From assembly GCA_003212695.1 (NCBI GenBank), contig QCPC01000003.1, positions 65,141 through 121,559 of the forward strand: a stretch of DNA of 56,419 bases, read 5' to 3'. The translations under genes were made by a program, and so were the position numbers. This document shows positions 34,104-42,777 of this stretch, piece after piece (the first letter of the stretch is position 1; every line of letters starts with the position of its first letter). A model generated the notes under the pieces. The model saw only the letters and a list, made by a program, of their open reading frames with translations, did not search any database and had not been told where the DNA came from. The stretch is from Prochlorococcus sp. AG-436-C13 (GTDB lineage Bacteria; Cyanobacteriota; Cyanobacteriia; PCC-6307; Cyanobiaceae).

Positions 34104-34715
34104 ATGATTGTCAATTGGATAACAGGTAAAAAAAGAAGGGAAAAAGTGCAATCTCAAATATCTCACAGGATACTTGATACGAATAGTACGGCAATATTAC
34201 TAATAGATCTTCAAGAAAAATTAGTAAACGTTATTCCCAATAATAAATCACTAGTTTCTAATGTAAAGAAAATAGTAGATACTTCTATATTGCTAAATTT
34301 AAGTATTTATATTACCGAGCAGAATCCGGAAAAACTGGGAAAAACTATACCAGTCATACCTTCGGAAGCTAATTATAAAAAATATTCTAAATCCAGTTTC
34401 TCATGTATTGAATGTTTAGATCTTATTAAAGATCTAAACAAGAAAAATATAAAAAATATTCTAATGTGTGGATTAGAAAGTCACATATGTATATTTCAAA
34501 GCGCTATGGACCTTTTAAGAAGTAATTTTAATATATACATTATTTCAGATGCCATAAGCAGTAGAAGCCAGAATAACCACCAAATTTCTATGGCAAGACT
34601 TAGAGATTTAGGTGCGATCATATCAACTGTTGAAATGGCTATATTTGAGTTATGCAGGTCATCAAAAAACAAGAATTTTAGAGAAATTAGTCAGATTATC
34701 AAAAGATCAGAGTAA
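34104..34715 (+). CDS. Isochorismatase-family cysteine hydrolase
   Basis: A 203-residue YcaC-type isochorismatase-like hydrolase. It has the catalytic triad: Asp in LLIDLQEKL, Lys in KYSKSSFSC and Cys in CGLESHIC, with the non-prolyl-cis-peptide region before them. Such proteins hydrolyse amide or N-carbamoyl bonds; the substrate is unknown. It is divergent from the Fur gene by about 50 bp. Confidence 0.8.
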   Translation: MIVNWITGKKRREKVQSQISHRILDTNSTAILLIDLQEKLVNVIPNNKSLVSNVKKIVDTSILLNLSIYITEQNPEKLGKTIPVIPSEANYKKYSKSSFSCIECLDLIKDLNKKNIKNILMCGLESHICIFQSAMDLLRSNFNIYIISDAISSRSQNNHQISMARLRDLGAIISTVEMAIFELCRSSKNKNFREISQIIKRSE

Positions 34716-34813
34716 ATAAGTAAATTTCATCTGATTGAATAACAATGAAAGAATAGCAAAATCAAAAAAAGCTGTCATACTATGTCAGTGGTTTAATTTG
34801 CTATTTTCCTTAT

Positions 34814-35830
34814 ATGTACAACAGATTAATTATCTCGGCTGGTGTATTAATTCTAGGTTTCATAATAACTATTATAGGTTCGAAAATATTAAAAAATATT
34901 CTAAATAAGATTTCAGTAAGGACTAATAGTCAAACAGATGACTATATATTCAAAGTAATATTAGAAACAATCAAACCACTAGGTTTATTAATAAGTACAT
35001 ACAGTTCTTGGAAGATTCTTTCATTAGAAACAAATATTACTGGTATAAATGAAACAATTCTAGGATTATTTAAATTTATCCTACTAATCCTAATAGTAAG
35101 ACTAACTAATAGGATAGTTTTAAGACTTATTAGTAGCTGGGCTCAGAAAATAAACGATAACGCCGTAAGTACAATGATCAAATCTTTAAGTCCAATGGTA
35201 AGAGCTGCTATATGGTCTATAGGAGTTGTATTTTATTTGAACAATATGGGAGTCCAGATGGCAGCATTATGGGCTCTTCTTAGCGCAGGTGGTATTGGAG
35301 CTGGTCTAGCTCTTAAAGAGCCAGTTCAGGAGTTTTTTGAATATATAACTATCCTACTAGATAAACCTTTCCAAAATGGTCAATTTATTCATATAAATGG
35401 TGTATGGGCAAAAGTTGAAAGAGTAGGTGTAAGGTCGACTAGAATGAGAAGCATTAATGGTGAGATTATAGTAATGAGTAATAGTAATCTTACAAATGGA
35501 GTTATATCTAATTACGCTGAAATGGAAACAAGGAGACTAGTACATAAGATAGGAGTTATTTATGATACTAAGCACTCTCAAATGAGAAAGATACCTGAAA
35601 TAATGCAAAAGATTGTAGAGAAAACTGATAACGCAATATTTGATCGTTGCCACTTTACAAACTTTGGAGAAAGCAGCCTTGATTTTGAATTAGTATACTA
35701 TATACCAACAAATGACTATTTATCTGCCATGAATGCTCAACAACAAATTAATCTAGAAATAATGATGGAGTTTGAAAAAGAAGGCATAGAATTTGCATTT
35801 CCAACTAGAACTATACAAATGCAAAATTAA
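34814..35830 (+). CDS. MscS-type mechanosensitive channel
   Basis: A 338-residue channel that releases solutes on hypo-osmotic shock. Four hydrophobic segments are followed by the pore helix and beta domain, GGIGAGLALKEPVQEFFEYITILLDKPFQNGQFIHINGVWAKVERVGVRSTRMRSINGEIIVMSNSNL (about 155-220), a diagnostic MscS stretch. The C-terminal vestibule region is intact. It follows the hydrolase on the same strand after 98 bp. Confidence 0.88.
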   Translation: MYNRLIISAGVLILGFIITIIGSKILKNILNKISVRTNSQTDDYIFKVILETIKPLGLLISTYSSWKILSLETNITGINETILGLFKFILLILIVRLTNRIVLRLISSWAQKINDNAVSTMIKSLSPMVRAAIWSIGVVFYLNNMGVQMAALWALLSAGGIGAGLALKEPVQEFFEYITILLDKPFQNGQFIHINGVWAKVERVGVRSTRMRSINGEIIVMSNSNLTNGVISNYAEMETRRLVHKIGVIYDTKHSQMRKIPEIMQKIVEKTDNAIFDRCHFTNFGESSLDFELVYYIPTNDYLSAMNAQQQINLEIMMEFEKEGIEFAFPTRTIQMQN

Positions 35831-35846
35831 ATTATTAAGCTTACAT

Positions 35847-36863
35847 TTAAAATAAACTATTATCTAAGAAATTTTCTATAGTTATATTGGATAAATCCCA
35901 AAGTTTCTTTGCCTTAGATTGATCTTTAGCCTCTTCACTTATATTCCCTTTTTCTAATATAATTTCACCTGGACTTTTTATACTATTAGACATAAAGATA
36001 AATTCCTCACTAATATATCTATCGGACAAAACTAAATCCAACAAATCTTGACCAGCACTCTCTGGAGTTGAGGTAATACGCAATATGTCTCTTGCTAGAA
36101 AAGCAAAAGCTATCTGACCAATTTCATTATATTTTCTACTATATCTGAAGAATCCACCGCTACTTCTAGGTATAACTAATCCTGGCGCCCAAGAAATGAT
36201 TGGTATATTAATTTTATTTTTTCTCAACCTTTTACTCAACTCTTTAGCAAAAAGAATGTTGCATAATTTACTATCTTTATAGGCCTTATCAGCGTCAAAA
36301 ACATTAGAACCATCTATCATTAAAAAATCAAAAGAGCTTTCTAAGCCTTTTAACTCACCCAAATCAGCTTTTCCACCGACTTTACCTCCAGGTGACTCAG
36401 GGTTGTGCACTTCTGAAGAAGTAATTACCACTCTTGGTGATTTGGATTTTAATAGTTTTGGTAATAGTCTTTGCATCAGAAGATGATGACTCAGATGATT
36501 AACAGCAAACGTTAACTCTATATTTTGAGTAGATCTTCTTGCAATCTTAGAACCAGTATATTGCAATCCTGCATTAAACACAAAAGTATCTACATCATAA
36601 TCTTGATTTAAGAAATTCTCTGCAAATGAATCTATACTATTTAAATCAGAGAGATCTACTATAGGTAAAGTTAATAAATCATTTATTTTAAAAGAAGATA
36701 TCTCATCATTTTCCAACAACTTCTTAAGATCTTCAGCTCTTGATTGATTCCTACAAAGGACAATAACTCTGCAACCATTCTTAATAAGTTTTAATGTTGC
36801 TTGATAGCCTATCCCAGAAGTGCCACCTGTGATTAGAACAGAATTTTTATTATATATTTCCAT
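35847..36863 (-). CDS. SDR resembling light-dependent protochlorophyllide reductase
   Basis: A 338-residue short-chain dehydrogenase with TGGTSGIGYQ (about 12-21), NAGL, and the active site YKDSK in ADKAYKDSKLCN. Several stretches (MIDGSNVFDADKAYKDSKLCN, the closing KAKKLWDLSN) mirror LPOR enzymes, but the LPOR active-site cysteine region (YPGC) is WAPGL here, so it is probably a paralogue with a different substrate rather than por itself. It is divergent from crtL-b. Confidence 0.7.
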   Translation of the reverse strand: MEIYNKNSVLITGGTSGIGYQATLKLIKNGCRVIVLCRNQSRAEDLKKLLENDEISSFKINDLLTLPIVDLSDLNSIDSFAENFLNQDYDVDTFVFNAGLQYTGSKIARRSTQNIELTFAVNHLSHHLLMQRLLPKLLKSKSPRVVITSSEVHNPESPGGKVGGKADLGELKGLESSFDFLMIDGSNVFDADKAYKDSKLCNILFAKELSKRLRKNKINIPIISWAPGLVIPRSSGGFFRYSRKYNEIGQIAFAFLARDILRITSTPESAGQDLLDLVLSDRYISEEFIFMSNSIKSPGEIILEKGNISEEAKDQSKAKKLWDLSNITIENFLDNSLF

Positions 36864-36945
36864 ATTACTAAAAAATATAAATATATTTTCTAGCTACATT
36901 CTCTAATTTACACTTAAAATATATGTCCATATAAATAAAAGAATA

Positions 36946-37006
36946 AATAGATTATATTAATAATATAATCTATTATCAGGCGACGTTAAAGCTGCTGGCC
37001 TTAACG
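36946..37006. other. Two adjacent inverted repeats in the crtL-b upstream region
   Basis: AATAGATTATAT (36946-36957) and its perfect complement (36963-36974) with a 5-nt loop, followed by CGTTAA (36984-36989) and TTAACG (37001-37006) around an 11-nt centre. They lie between the divergent SDR and crtL-b genes. The AT-only first stem is weak as RNA; protein binding or transcript structure are both possible. Confidence 0.45.
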
Positions 37007-37119
37007 ATATTTAATTTTAATAAACTTATAACTACATCTAGTGAAAATAAGTATTTCAAATAAAATATGTTGTACCTAAGCAGGTTATCCTAATGCATAC
37101 AAGTCAAGGAGGTAACTAA

Positions 37120-37194
37120 GTGACTATAGAAGAAGATAATCACTTATGTATAAGCAATTTCAATCTGTCTATACACTTAGAGCTAAATGAATAA
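37120..37194 (+). CDS. Leader peptide overlapping crtL-b
   Basis: A 24-codon frame from GTG 37120, preceded 6 nt earlier by a complete AAGGAGGT Shine-Dalgarno (37106-37113), far stronger than usual in this window. It begins MTIEEDNHL and ends at TAA 37194, overlapping crtL-b's ATG (37187) by 8 nt in another frame. Ribosomes finishing it could reinitiate at crtL-b, so it may set crtL-b expression by translational coupling. Confidence 0.5.
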   Translation: MTIEEDNHLCISNFNLSIHLELNE

Positions 37195-38473
37195 TACTAA
37201 TACGTCAATGGAAGTATTAGTAATTGGTGCAGGGCCAGGAGGTTTGGCAATTGCAGCGGCACTTGGACAAGAGCATCTTTCAGTAGGAGTACTCTCAGTA
37301 AATAACCATAATGAGCCTTGGCCATATACTTATGGCATCTGGGGAGAAGAAGTTGATGAACTTGGTTTTGAAAACTTATTGAAACACCGTTGGTCAAAAA
37401 CAGTTAGCTACCTAGGGGAAGGATCAAAAGATCTAATTTCCAAGGAGAATAAATCAATATCTCATGAACGAGACTATGGACTTTTTGATAAAAAGAAACT
37501 TCAGCAACATTGGATAGAACAATGCAATCAAGCCTCTGTTCAATGGTTTAGAGGCAAAGCAAGTAATTTTGAAGTAAACGATATCAATAGCATTGTAACT
37601 ACATCCTCTGGAAAGATATTAACTTCAAAAATAATCATCGACGCGACCGGTTATGAGCCTGTTTTCCTTGATATTCCTAATAAAGGGGAGGTAGCAGTAC
37701 AAACGTGTTATGGAATTGTTGGTGAATTTAGCAAGCCACCTGTTGAAAAAAACCAATTTGTGTTAATGGATTACAGGTGTAATCATTTAAGTAAAAGTGA
37801 AAAATCAGCCCCTCCTACTTTCTTATATGCAATGGATATGGGTGAAGGCAAATACTTCTTAGAAGAAACATCCTTAGGCTTAGCACCACCTGTCGAAATA
37901 GAAACACTCAAAGCTAGGCTTCATTCAAGACTAAAACATAGAGATATAAAAATATTAAAAGTTGACCATGAAGAAAATGGAGTGTTTCTTCCTATGAATA
38001 TACCTATTCCAGACTTAAATCAATCCATCCTTGGATTTGGAGGATCAGCAGGCATGGTACATCCAGCATCAGGCTATTTAGTAGGAGGAATACTTAGAAG
38101 AGCACCTTTACTAGCAAAAGAATTAGCAATCGCAATCAAGAATAAAAGCAATTCACCTTCTGAAATAGCAAAAAAAGGATGGGATAATTTATGGCCAAAA
38201 GAACTAAGAAGGAAACAAGCTTTATACCAATTTGGATTAGAAAAATTAATGCGTTTTAAAGAACTTCAGTTAAGACTATTTTTTAAAAGTTTCTTTAGCC
38301 TATCAAATAGACAATGGTACGGTTTTCTTACAAATACACTAACACTCTCGGAACTTGTAAATGCAATGTGGATAATGTTTAAGAAGGCTCCATTAAATGT
38401 AAAATGGGGACTAATGGAAATGAAAGGTAGAGAGATAAAATTACTATTAGAATTCCTAAAACCAAATATATAA
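37187..38473 (+). CDS. crtL-b: Lycopene beta-cyclase
   Basis: Flavin-dependent cyclase making beta-carotene, the precursor of zeaxanthin, in the thylakoid/plasma membrane. The 428-residue protein begins with the dinucleotide-binding VIGAGPGGLAIAAAL (about 11-25) and contains YTYGIWGEEVDELG, DYGLFDKKKLQQHW, FVLMDYR, FGGSAGMVHPASGYLVGGILRRAP and the C-terminal QFGLEKLMRF, matching cyanobacterial CrtL-b and not the epsilon form by overall pattern. A coupled leader frame precedes it; the SDR gene follows 4 bp after its stop. Confidence 0.93.
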   Translation: MNNTNTSMEVLVIGAGPGGLAIAAALGQEHLSVGVLSVNNHNEPWPYTYGIWGEEVDELGFENLLKHRWSKTVSYLGEGSKDLISKENKSISHERDYGLFDKKKLQQHWIEQCNQASVQWFRGKASNFEVNDINSIVTTSSGKILTSKIIIDATGYEPVFLDIPNKGEVAVQTCYGIVGEFSKPPVEKNQFVLMDYRCNHLSKSEKSAPPTFLYAMDMGEGKYFLEETSLGLAPPVEIETLKARLHSRLKHRDIKILKVDHEENGVFLPMNIPIPDLNQSILGFGGSAGMVHPASGYLVGGILRRAPLLAKELAIAIKNKSNSPSEIAKKGWDNLWPKELRRKQALYQFGLEKLMRFKELQLRLFFKSFFSLSNRQWYGFLTNTLTLSELVNAMWIMFKKAPLNVKWGLMEMKGREIKLLLEFLKPNI

Positions 38474-38477
38474 ACAA

Positions 38478-39185
38478 TTGAGAACAATACTTATTAGTGG
38501 AGCTTCAAGAGGTATAGGAAGAGCTATTGCAGAAAGAGCTATACTTGATGGTCATAGACTTAGTTTAGGAGTAAGAGATCTAAACAAAATAAATGGATCT
38601 ATACTTGACCCAAAAATATCAGGAAAAGAAAAACTTTTAATTAACAAATATGATGTAAATAACCCTGATGATGCAATTAAATGGGTTGAAAATTCAGTTA
38701 AATATTATTCAGAAATAAATACTATAGTCCATTGTGCTGGAATATTTAAGAAAACAAGTCTAAATTTCTCTTCAGGGGAAGAAAAAGATATCGATAATCT
38801 ATGGAAAATAAATGTAATGGGTCCATGGTTTCTAACAAAGGCAGCTTGGAAATACCTATGCAAAAGTAATAATCCAAGAATCATAGTCATGGTATCTATG
38901 AGTGGCAAAAGATCAAAAGGGAAGCTTGCTGGCTATAGCACTACAAAGTTTGCATTGATGGGCCTTTGTCAAACAATTAGAAATGAAGGCTGGAATGAAG
39001 GAATTAGAATAACAACCATCTGCCCAAGTTGGGTGAATACAGATATGGCTAAAGGTATAAGCACTATAAATAAAGAAGATATGACACAACCACAAGATAT
39101 TGCCTCAATAGTCTCTAATTTGCTAGAACTTCCAGATAGCTGTGTCCCCTATGATATACCTATTAACTGTAATCTGGAATATTAA
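38478..39185 (+). CDS. Short-chain dehydrogenase/reductase
   Basis: A 235-residue NAD(P)-dependent SDR with GASRGIGRAIA (about 7-17), NVMGPW, SMSGK and active-site YSTTK (Y156-like, K160-like). It starts at TTG 38478, 4 bp after crtL-b, with no closer ATG, and must be translated with it. The substrate is unknown; the operon position hints at carotenoid or lipid metabolism (inference). Confidence 0.8.
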   Translation: MRTILISGASRGIGRAIAERAILDGHRLSLGVRDLNKINGSILDPKISGKEKLLINKYDVNNPDDAIKWVENSVKYYSEINTIVHCAGIFKKTSLNFSSGEEKDIDNLWKINVMGPWFLTKAAWKYLCKSNNPRIIVMVSMSGKRSKGKLAGYSTTKFALMGLCQTIRNEGWNEGIRITTICPSWVNTDMAKGISTINKEDMTQPQDIASIVSNLLELPDSCVPYDIPINCNLEY

Positions 39186-39191
39186 TAATAC

Positions 39192-39449
39192 TCACGATAA
39201 AGCCTTGTTCTTTTTTGGAATTAGATTAAAGATACTGTAAATAAATATACGAATATACCTATGAATAAAGCTCCTATAAAAGCCCCCTACTGACTTACCA
39301 AAAGTATATATTTTAGATATAAAGCCTACTACAAAATTAATAACCCATAGCAAAAGTAAAATACTAATAACCAGGGTGGCTGTAGAATAAACCCCTGATA
39401 GCTGCTCCTGAAGTGGCTCTAATAATTTTAGATAAGATGTATAATTCAT
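39192..39449 (-). CDS. Small membrane protein, unknown
   Basis: An 85-residue protein from the ATG at 39449 (MNYTSYLKLLEPLQEQ); the frame extends to 39470 but the longer form has a poor start. One hydrophobic segment (TLVISILLLLWVINFVVGFI) precedes a basic, aromatic tail (FYRSFIHRYIRIF). Unrecognised. It converges on the SDR with 6 bp between stops. Confidence 0.55.
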   Translation of the reverse strand: MNYTSYLKLLEPLQEQLSGVYSTATLVISILLLLWVINFVVGFISKIYTFGKSVGGFYRSFIHRYIRIFIYSIFNLIPKKNKALS

Positions 39450-39551
39450 GACAATAAATAAATTGAACAAACAGGTTTATATAACTAATAAACATAAAGG
39501 CAAGGCAGAATGCAAGCCCAGACTAATTCATTTTATTAATTATTAACAAAG

Positions 39552-40103
39552 TTACTTTCTTATTATTAAAATCCAATTAATATAAGAAAGAAACAAGAGT
39601 AATATAGCCGAGGACAATGCTTTAAGCCTATTGAGCCAAGAGGAAAAGATATTTAAATCACTGCAATTATAGCCTCCAAAATCACCTAATAGAAACAATA
39701 AAAACATAGGCAAAGAAGACAATGCTAAAGCCACAGAGAGTGCAAAGGATATAATCACACCTAGCTTTATCAAACAGACCAAGGAAATAATAAATATCAA
39801 AATAGAAGCTGTTAATGCAATATAAAATTCTTCTCCTAGTGTTCTTGGCAAATTACCTTTTAAGCTAAATTGCTTTTTACAATCAACAATCTGATTTTCA
39901 CTAAAATCAAAATAACCTGAATCAGGAAGTCTTGCTTGCCTATATCTTCTTAAAAGTCTTGCCTCGAAAGCCAATGGATGATCAGTTTCTAATGTTGCAA
40001 TTATTTTATTAGGAGATATTTTTTTCATCTTTTTCTGAAGATTATTGGTTTTACCAATAAGATATAAATCATTTTTCTTTATCAAGTAAACATGACCTTT
40101 CAT
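39552..40103 (-). CDS. GIY-YIG-like domain fused to membrane segments
   Basis: A 183-residue protein. The N-terminal VYLIKKNDLYLIGKTNNLQKKMKKISPNKIIATLETDHPLAFEARLLRRYRQARLPDSGYF (about 4-65) follows the GIY-YIG/T5orf172 pattern, with the catalytic-type tyrosines and glutamate (FEARL), although the conserved arginine position is lysine-rich. Residues 95-180 contain about three membrane segments. A nuclease-like domain at a membrane is unusual; its substrate is unknown and it may be catalytically altered. Confidence 0.65.
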   Translation of the reverse strand: MKGHVYLIKKNDLYLIGKTNNLQKKMKKISPNKIIATLETDHPLAFEARLLRRYRQARLPDSGYFDFSENQIVDCKKQFSLKGNLPRTLGEEFYIALTASILIFIISLVCLIKLGVIISFALSVALALSSLPMFLLFLLGDFGGYNCSDLNIFSSWLNRLKALSSAILLLFLSYINWILIIRK

Positions 40104-40229
40104 AAGAACCGCCTCTAATAATTCCAGCCAGGTGTAATTATTGATTAATTTAATAAATTATAATTGCATATTTAGTAAAGTCAATTACGTTACAATAGCT
40201 AAAAATACTATTAGCGCAGTATAGGTAAG

Positions 40230-40901
40230 ATGAATAAATGTATCTTGTATTCATTCAGAAGATGTCCATACGCAATTAGAGCCAGATGGGCAATATTGAA
40301 TTGTGGAATAAACGTTTTAATAAGAGAAGTATCCTTAAAAGATAAGCCCATTGAACTAACTGATGCATCTCCTAAAGGTACAGTTCCAGTATTAATAACT
40401 AATACTGGTGAGGTTATAGATGAAAGTTTAGCTATAATAAAATGGTCTATTAAAAAAGTGTCAGCTGACAAAATACATCTTTTAGAAACCGAAGAAAATG
40501 ATAAAACCATAAAAGATTTAATCAATGAAAATGATCATATATTTAAATATCATTTAGATAGATACAAATACGCAAATAAATTTGAGGATATTAATCATAA
40601 GGAACATCAGCTAAAAGCAAAGGAAATTCTAAGAAGTTGGGATAGTTTAATAGCACAAACTCTTAGGAAGCATGAAGTCCCTTGGTTGACAGGTAAAAAG
40701 CAAAGTATTGCTGACTGGAGCTTATGGCCATTTGTTCGTCAATATAGACTTGTAGAACCTGATGAATTTGATAATGACTGTAATTTATATAACTTAAGAA
40801 AATGGTTAAACTATTACTTGGAGCATGAATTATATCCATGCTTAATGAATAAGTATTCCTATTGGCATAACTCAAAGGAAGAGTCACATTTCCCAAAATA
40901 A
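40230..40901 (+). CDS. Glutathione S-transferase family protein
   Basis: A 223-residue GST with an N-terminal thioredoxin-like domain (YSFRRCPYAIRARWAI; CPYA instead of Ser/Tyr catalytic residue, and SPKGTVPVLITNTGEVIDESLAI for the glutathione-binding cis-Pro and SLAI) and an all-helical C-terminal domain. The Cys-containing active site suggests omega- or beta-like thiol transfer or deglutathionylation. Substrate unknown. Confidence 0.82.
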   Translation: MNKCILYSFRRCPYAIRARWAILNCGINVLIREVSLKDKPIELTDASPKGTVPVLITNTGEVIDESLAIIKWSIKKVSADKIHLLETEENDKTIKDLINENDHIFKYHLDRYKYANKFEDINHKEHQLKAKEILRSWDSLIAQTLRKHEVPWLTGKKQSIADWSLWPFVRQYRLVEPDEFDNDCNLYNLRKWLNYYLEHELYPCLMNKYSYWHNSKEESHFPK

Positions 40902-40926
40902 TATATTTTAAATCTTTTATTTGCTC

Positions 40927-41196
40927 TCAACTCTCAATTCTTCTTCTATCAATAATTCTAGCAAGTTCTAAGAAATAACCTGCCGTACAATACTTACCTA
41001 TATTTCTTTCACGATTGCCAAAATCACTTCTTAATTCTGCTGTCTCTGCCATTAATAGATCTAATTCCTGTTGAGGCATTTCATATAACTCTTTAAGCTC
41101 AATTTCTCTTGCCAATAGATGGCTCTTAAACCATTTTTCTCTAGACTCCTGAAGTGGAATATCTTTAAAGTCAGATGATCTCATAAGAAATTTCAA
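40927..41196 (-). CDS. Conserved small helical protein, unknown
   Basis: An 89-residue soluble protein, highly charged and helical (ESREKWFKSHLLAREIELKELYEMPQQELDLLMAETAELRSDF). An internal ATG at M5 may be the start. It is convergent with the GST gene. The YCTAGYFLELARIIDRRRIES end has no recognised domain. Confidence 0.6.
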   Translation of the reverse strand: MKFLMRSSDFKDIPLQESREKWFKSHLLAREIELKELYEMPQQELDLLMAETAELRSDFGNRERNIGKYCTAGYFLELARIIDRRRIES

Positions 41197-41238
41197 GAAC
41201 TATATATTAGAAGATTATATTAACCTAAACTTACTAAC

Positions 41239-42621
41239 CTAAACAATATCCTTAGCAAGTATTGGTTGCATAAATAAAGCAATAATAACAAACAAAACTG
41301 TCATGCCTCCACAAATTTCTGTCCATCCTGCTAATCCGAATTTAACTATAAATACAGGTGCTATAACTGTTATCAAACCACCTGAAAGCAAAGGCTGTAA
41401 AAATAATTGCTTTATAGAAAATATTGGCAATGTATTTGTTATATCTCTTGGATCAGCAAGTCTTAAAAGCAATATTCCACTTGCAGCTACTCCATTTGCA
41501 TTACCAAATTCAATGATTGATCTCTCAAACCAATTATTTTTAAATAGTATCTTTGCAAATAAGAACATCCCAAGTAGGTTCCAGATTATTCCGCTTAAGG
41601 ACAGAATTGTTAAAGGGATCCAGTCCTTAATCAAGAGAGGTAAATCCAAGGAAGCCATAGCTGTTGTAATAAGTAAATCGGTCGAAATAACACCTATTTC
41701 TCTCTGCAAAATTTCCGAAACATATTCAGCCCTATCAAGTTTTTCTAATAAGAATCTAATTAAAAGCGATCCAAGCAAAGCCAATGGAAAAACTGGAAAG
41801 GTCGAAATAACCTCATAATAAATCCCTCCTAATGAAGTAGAAAAAGACCTCAATAAAAAAAGACTTGTAACACCAAAAAGAACAGCCAATCCAACAAAGG
41901 CAAGATTTACTGCTAATAGTTTTAATTGCTGAAGAATAGAAACTTGATTTTCTACAACTATTTTCTTTTCAGAATGAATTTCCTCTGATGATATCCAACC
42001 AGAAAATCGGCCAAAAACAACTAAACCGCTACCCAATAAAGTGGATGCCAATAAACCCACTGTTGCCATAGCCAATCCAAGATCAAGGCCCTCAGGGAAA
42101 CCTAAATGATTAAAGCTTTTTCCCATCACCGCTGCAGCACCATGTCCTCCTTCAAACCCCACTTCTATTAAGCAACCCATTAAAGGATCAACATTTAAAT
42201 ATGGAATTAAAACAACTAAAACTGCTATTCCTCCTATCAAATACTGACCGAAACCCAAAAGCAAACCCATTATTGCTTGTGATGTAACTGGTTTCCACAA
42301 AGCGCTTGCTTTGGGGAGTGGCCTGCCCAACATCAGAGTTGCAAAAACTAAAGTAAGTAAAGGCGTGGGCAATCTTATCCAGATATCGGTAATTGATTCG
42401 GGAAGAATTGGTTGTGGACCATAAGGTCCTATTAGAAGAGCAAATGTTCCAAAAAAGAGCGAAATAGGAATACCCAACCTCTCTAGGCTCAATGCAGAGT
42501 CAAGTCTTCTTCCAATTATCAATAATATTGCAAAAACAAAAAGGCATCCTAAAGAAATAAATAACTTTGGGAATGAGTCTATAAAAAATGAACTTTGAAT
42601 AAGATCTTGGAAGCTTTTCAT
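41239..42621 (-). CDS. gltS: GltS-type sodium:glutamate symporter
   Basis: A 460-residue inner-membrane transporter with about 10-12 hydrophobic segments. Motifs typical of the ESS/GltS family include GFEGGHGAAAVMGKSF (about 152-167) and the repeated GIL...LGF(G) segments, plus FGNANGVAASGILLLRLADP in the second half. It would import glutamate or a related dicarboxylate with sodium. A terminator sits downstream of the adjacent pcb gene, so the two are separate units. Confidence 0.85.
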   Translation of the reverse strand: MKSFQDLIQSSFFIDSFPKLFISLGCLFVFAILLIIGRRLDSALSLERLGIPISLFFGTFALLIGPYGPQPILPESITDIWIRLPTPLLTLVFATLMLGRPLPKASALWKPVTSQAIMGLLLGFGQYLIGGIAVLVVLIPYLNVDPLMGCLIEVGFEGGHGAAAVMGKSFNHLGFPEGLDLGLAMATVGLLASTLLGSGLVVFGRFSGWISSEEIHSEKKIVVENQVSILQQLKLLAVNLAFVGLAVLFGVTSLFLLRSFSTSLGGIYYEVISTFPVFPLALLGSLLIRFLLEKLDRAEYVSEILQREIGVISTDLLITTAMASLDLPLLIKDWIPLTILSLSGIIWNLLGMFLFAKILFKNNWFERSIIEFGNANGVAASGILLLRLADPRDITNTLPIFSIKQLFLQPLLSGGLITVIAPVFIVKFGLAGWTEICGGMTVLFVIIALFMQPILAKDIV

Positions 42622-42695
42622 ATAATTATTTCATAAATTTACCAATTAAATAGCACATCAAATCTTTTTAATAATCATCTTTAAAAGATAAATAT

Positions 42696-42727
42696 AAAAA
42701 AGGCCCGCCTAAATAGCGAGCCTTTTT
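42696..42727 (-). terminator. Rho-independent terminator of pcb
   Basis: AAAAAAGGC...GCCTTTTT flanks an inner CGC/GCG pairing; on the minus strand it ends in a T-tract, 50 bp past the pcb stop codon at 42778. The flanking A- and T-runs could let it work in both directions. Confidence 0.82.
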
Positions 42728-42777
42728 AATATTTAATCTAATTCTCTATGCAAATAAGCTAGAGATAAGAGCAAATA

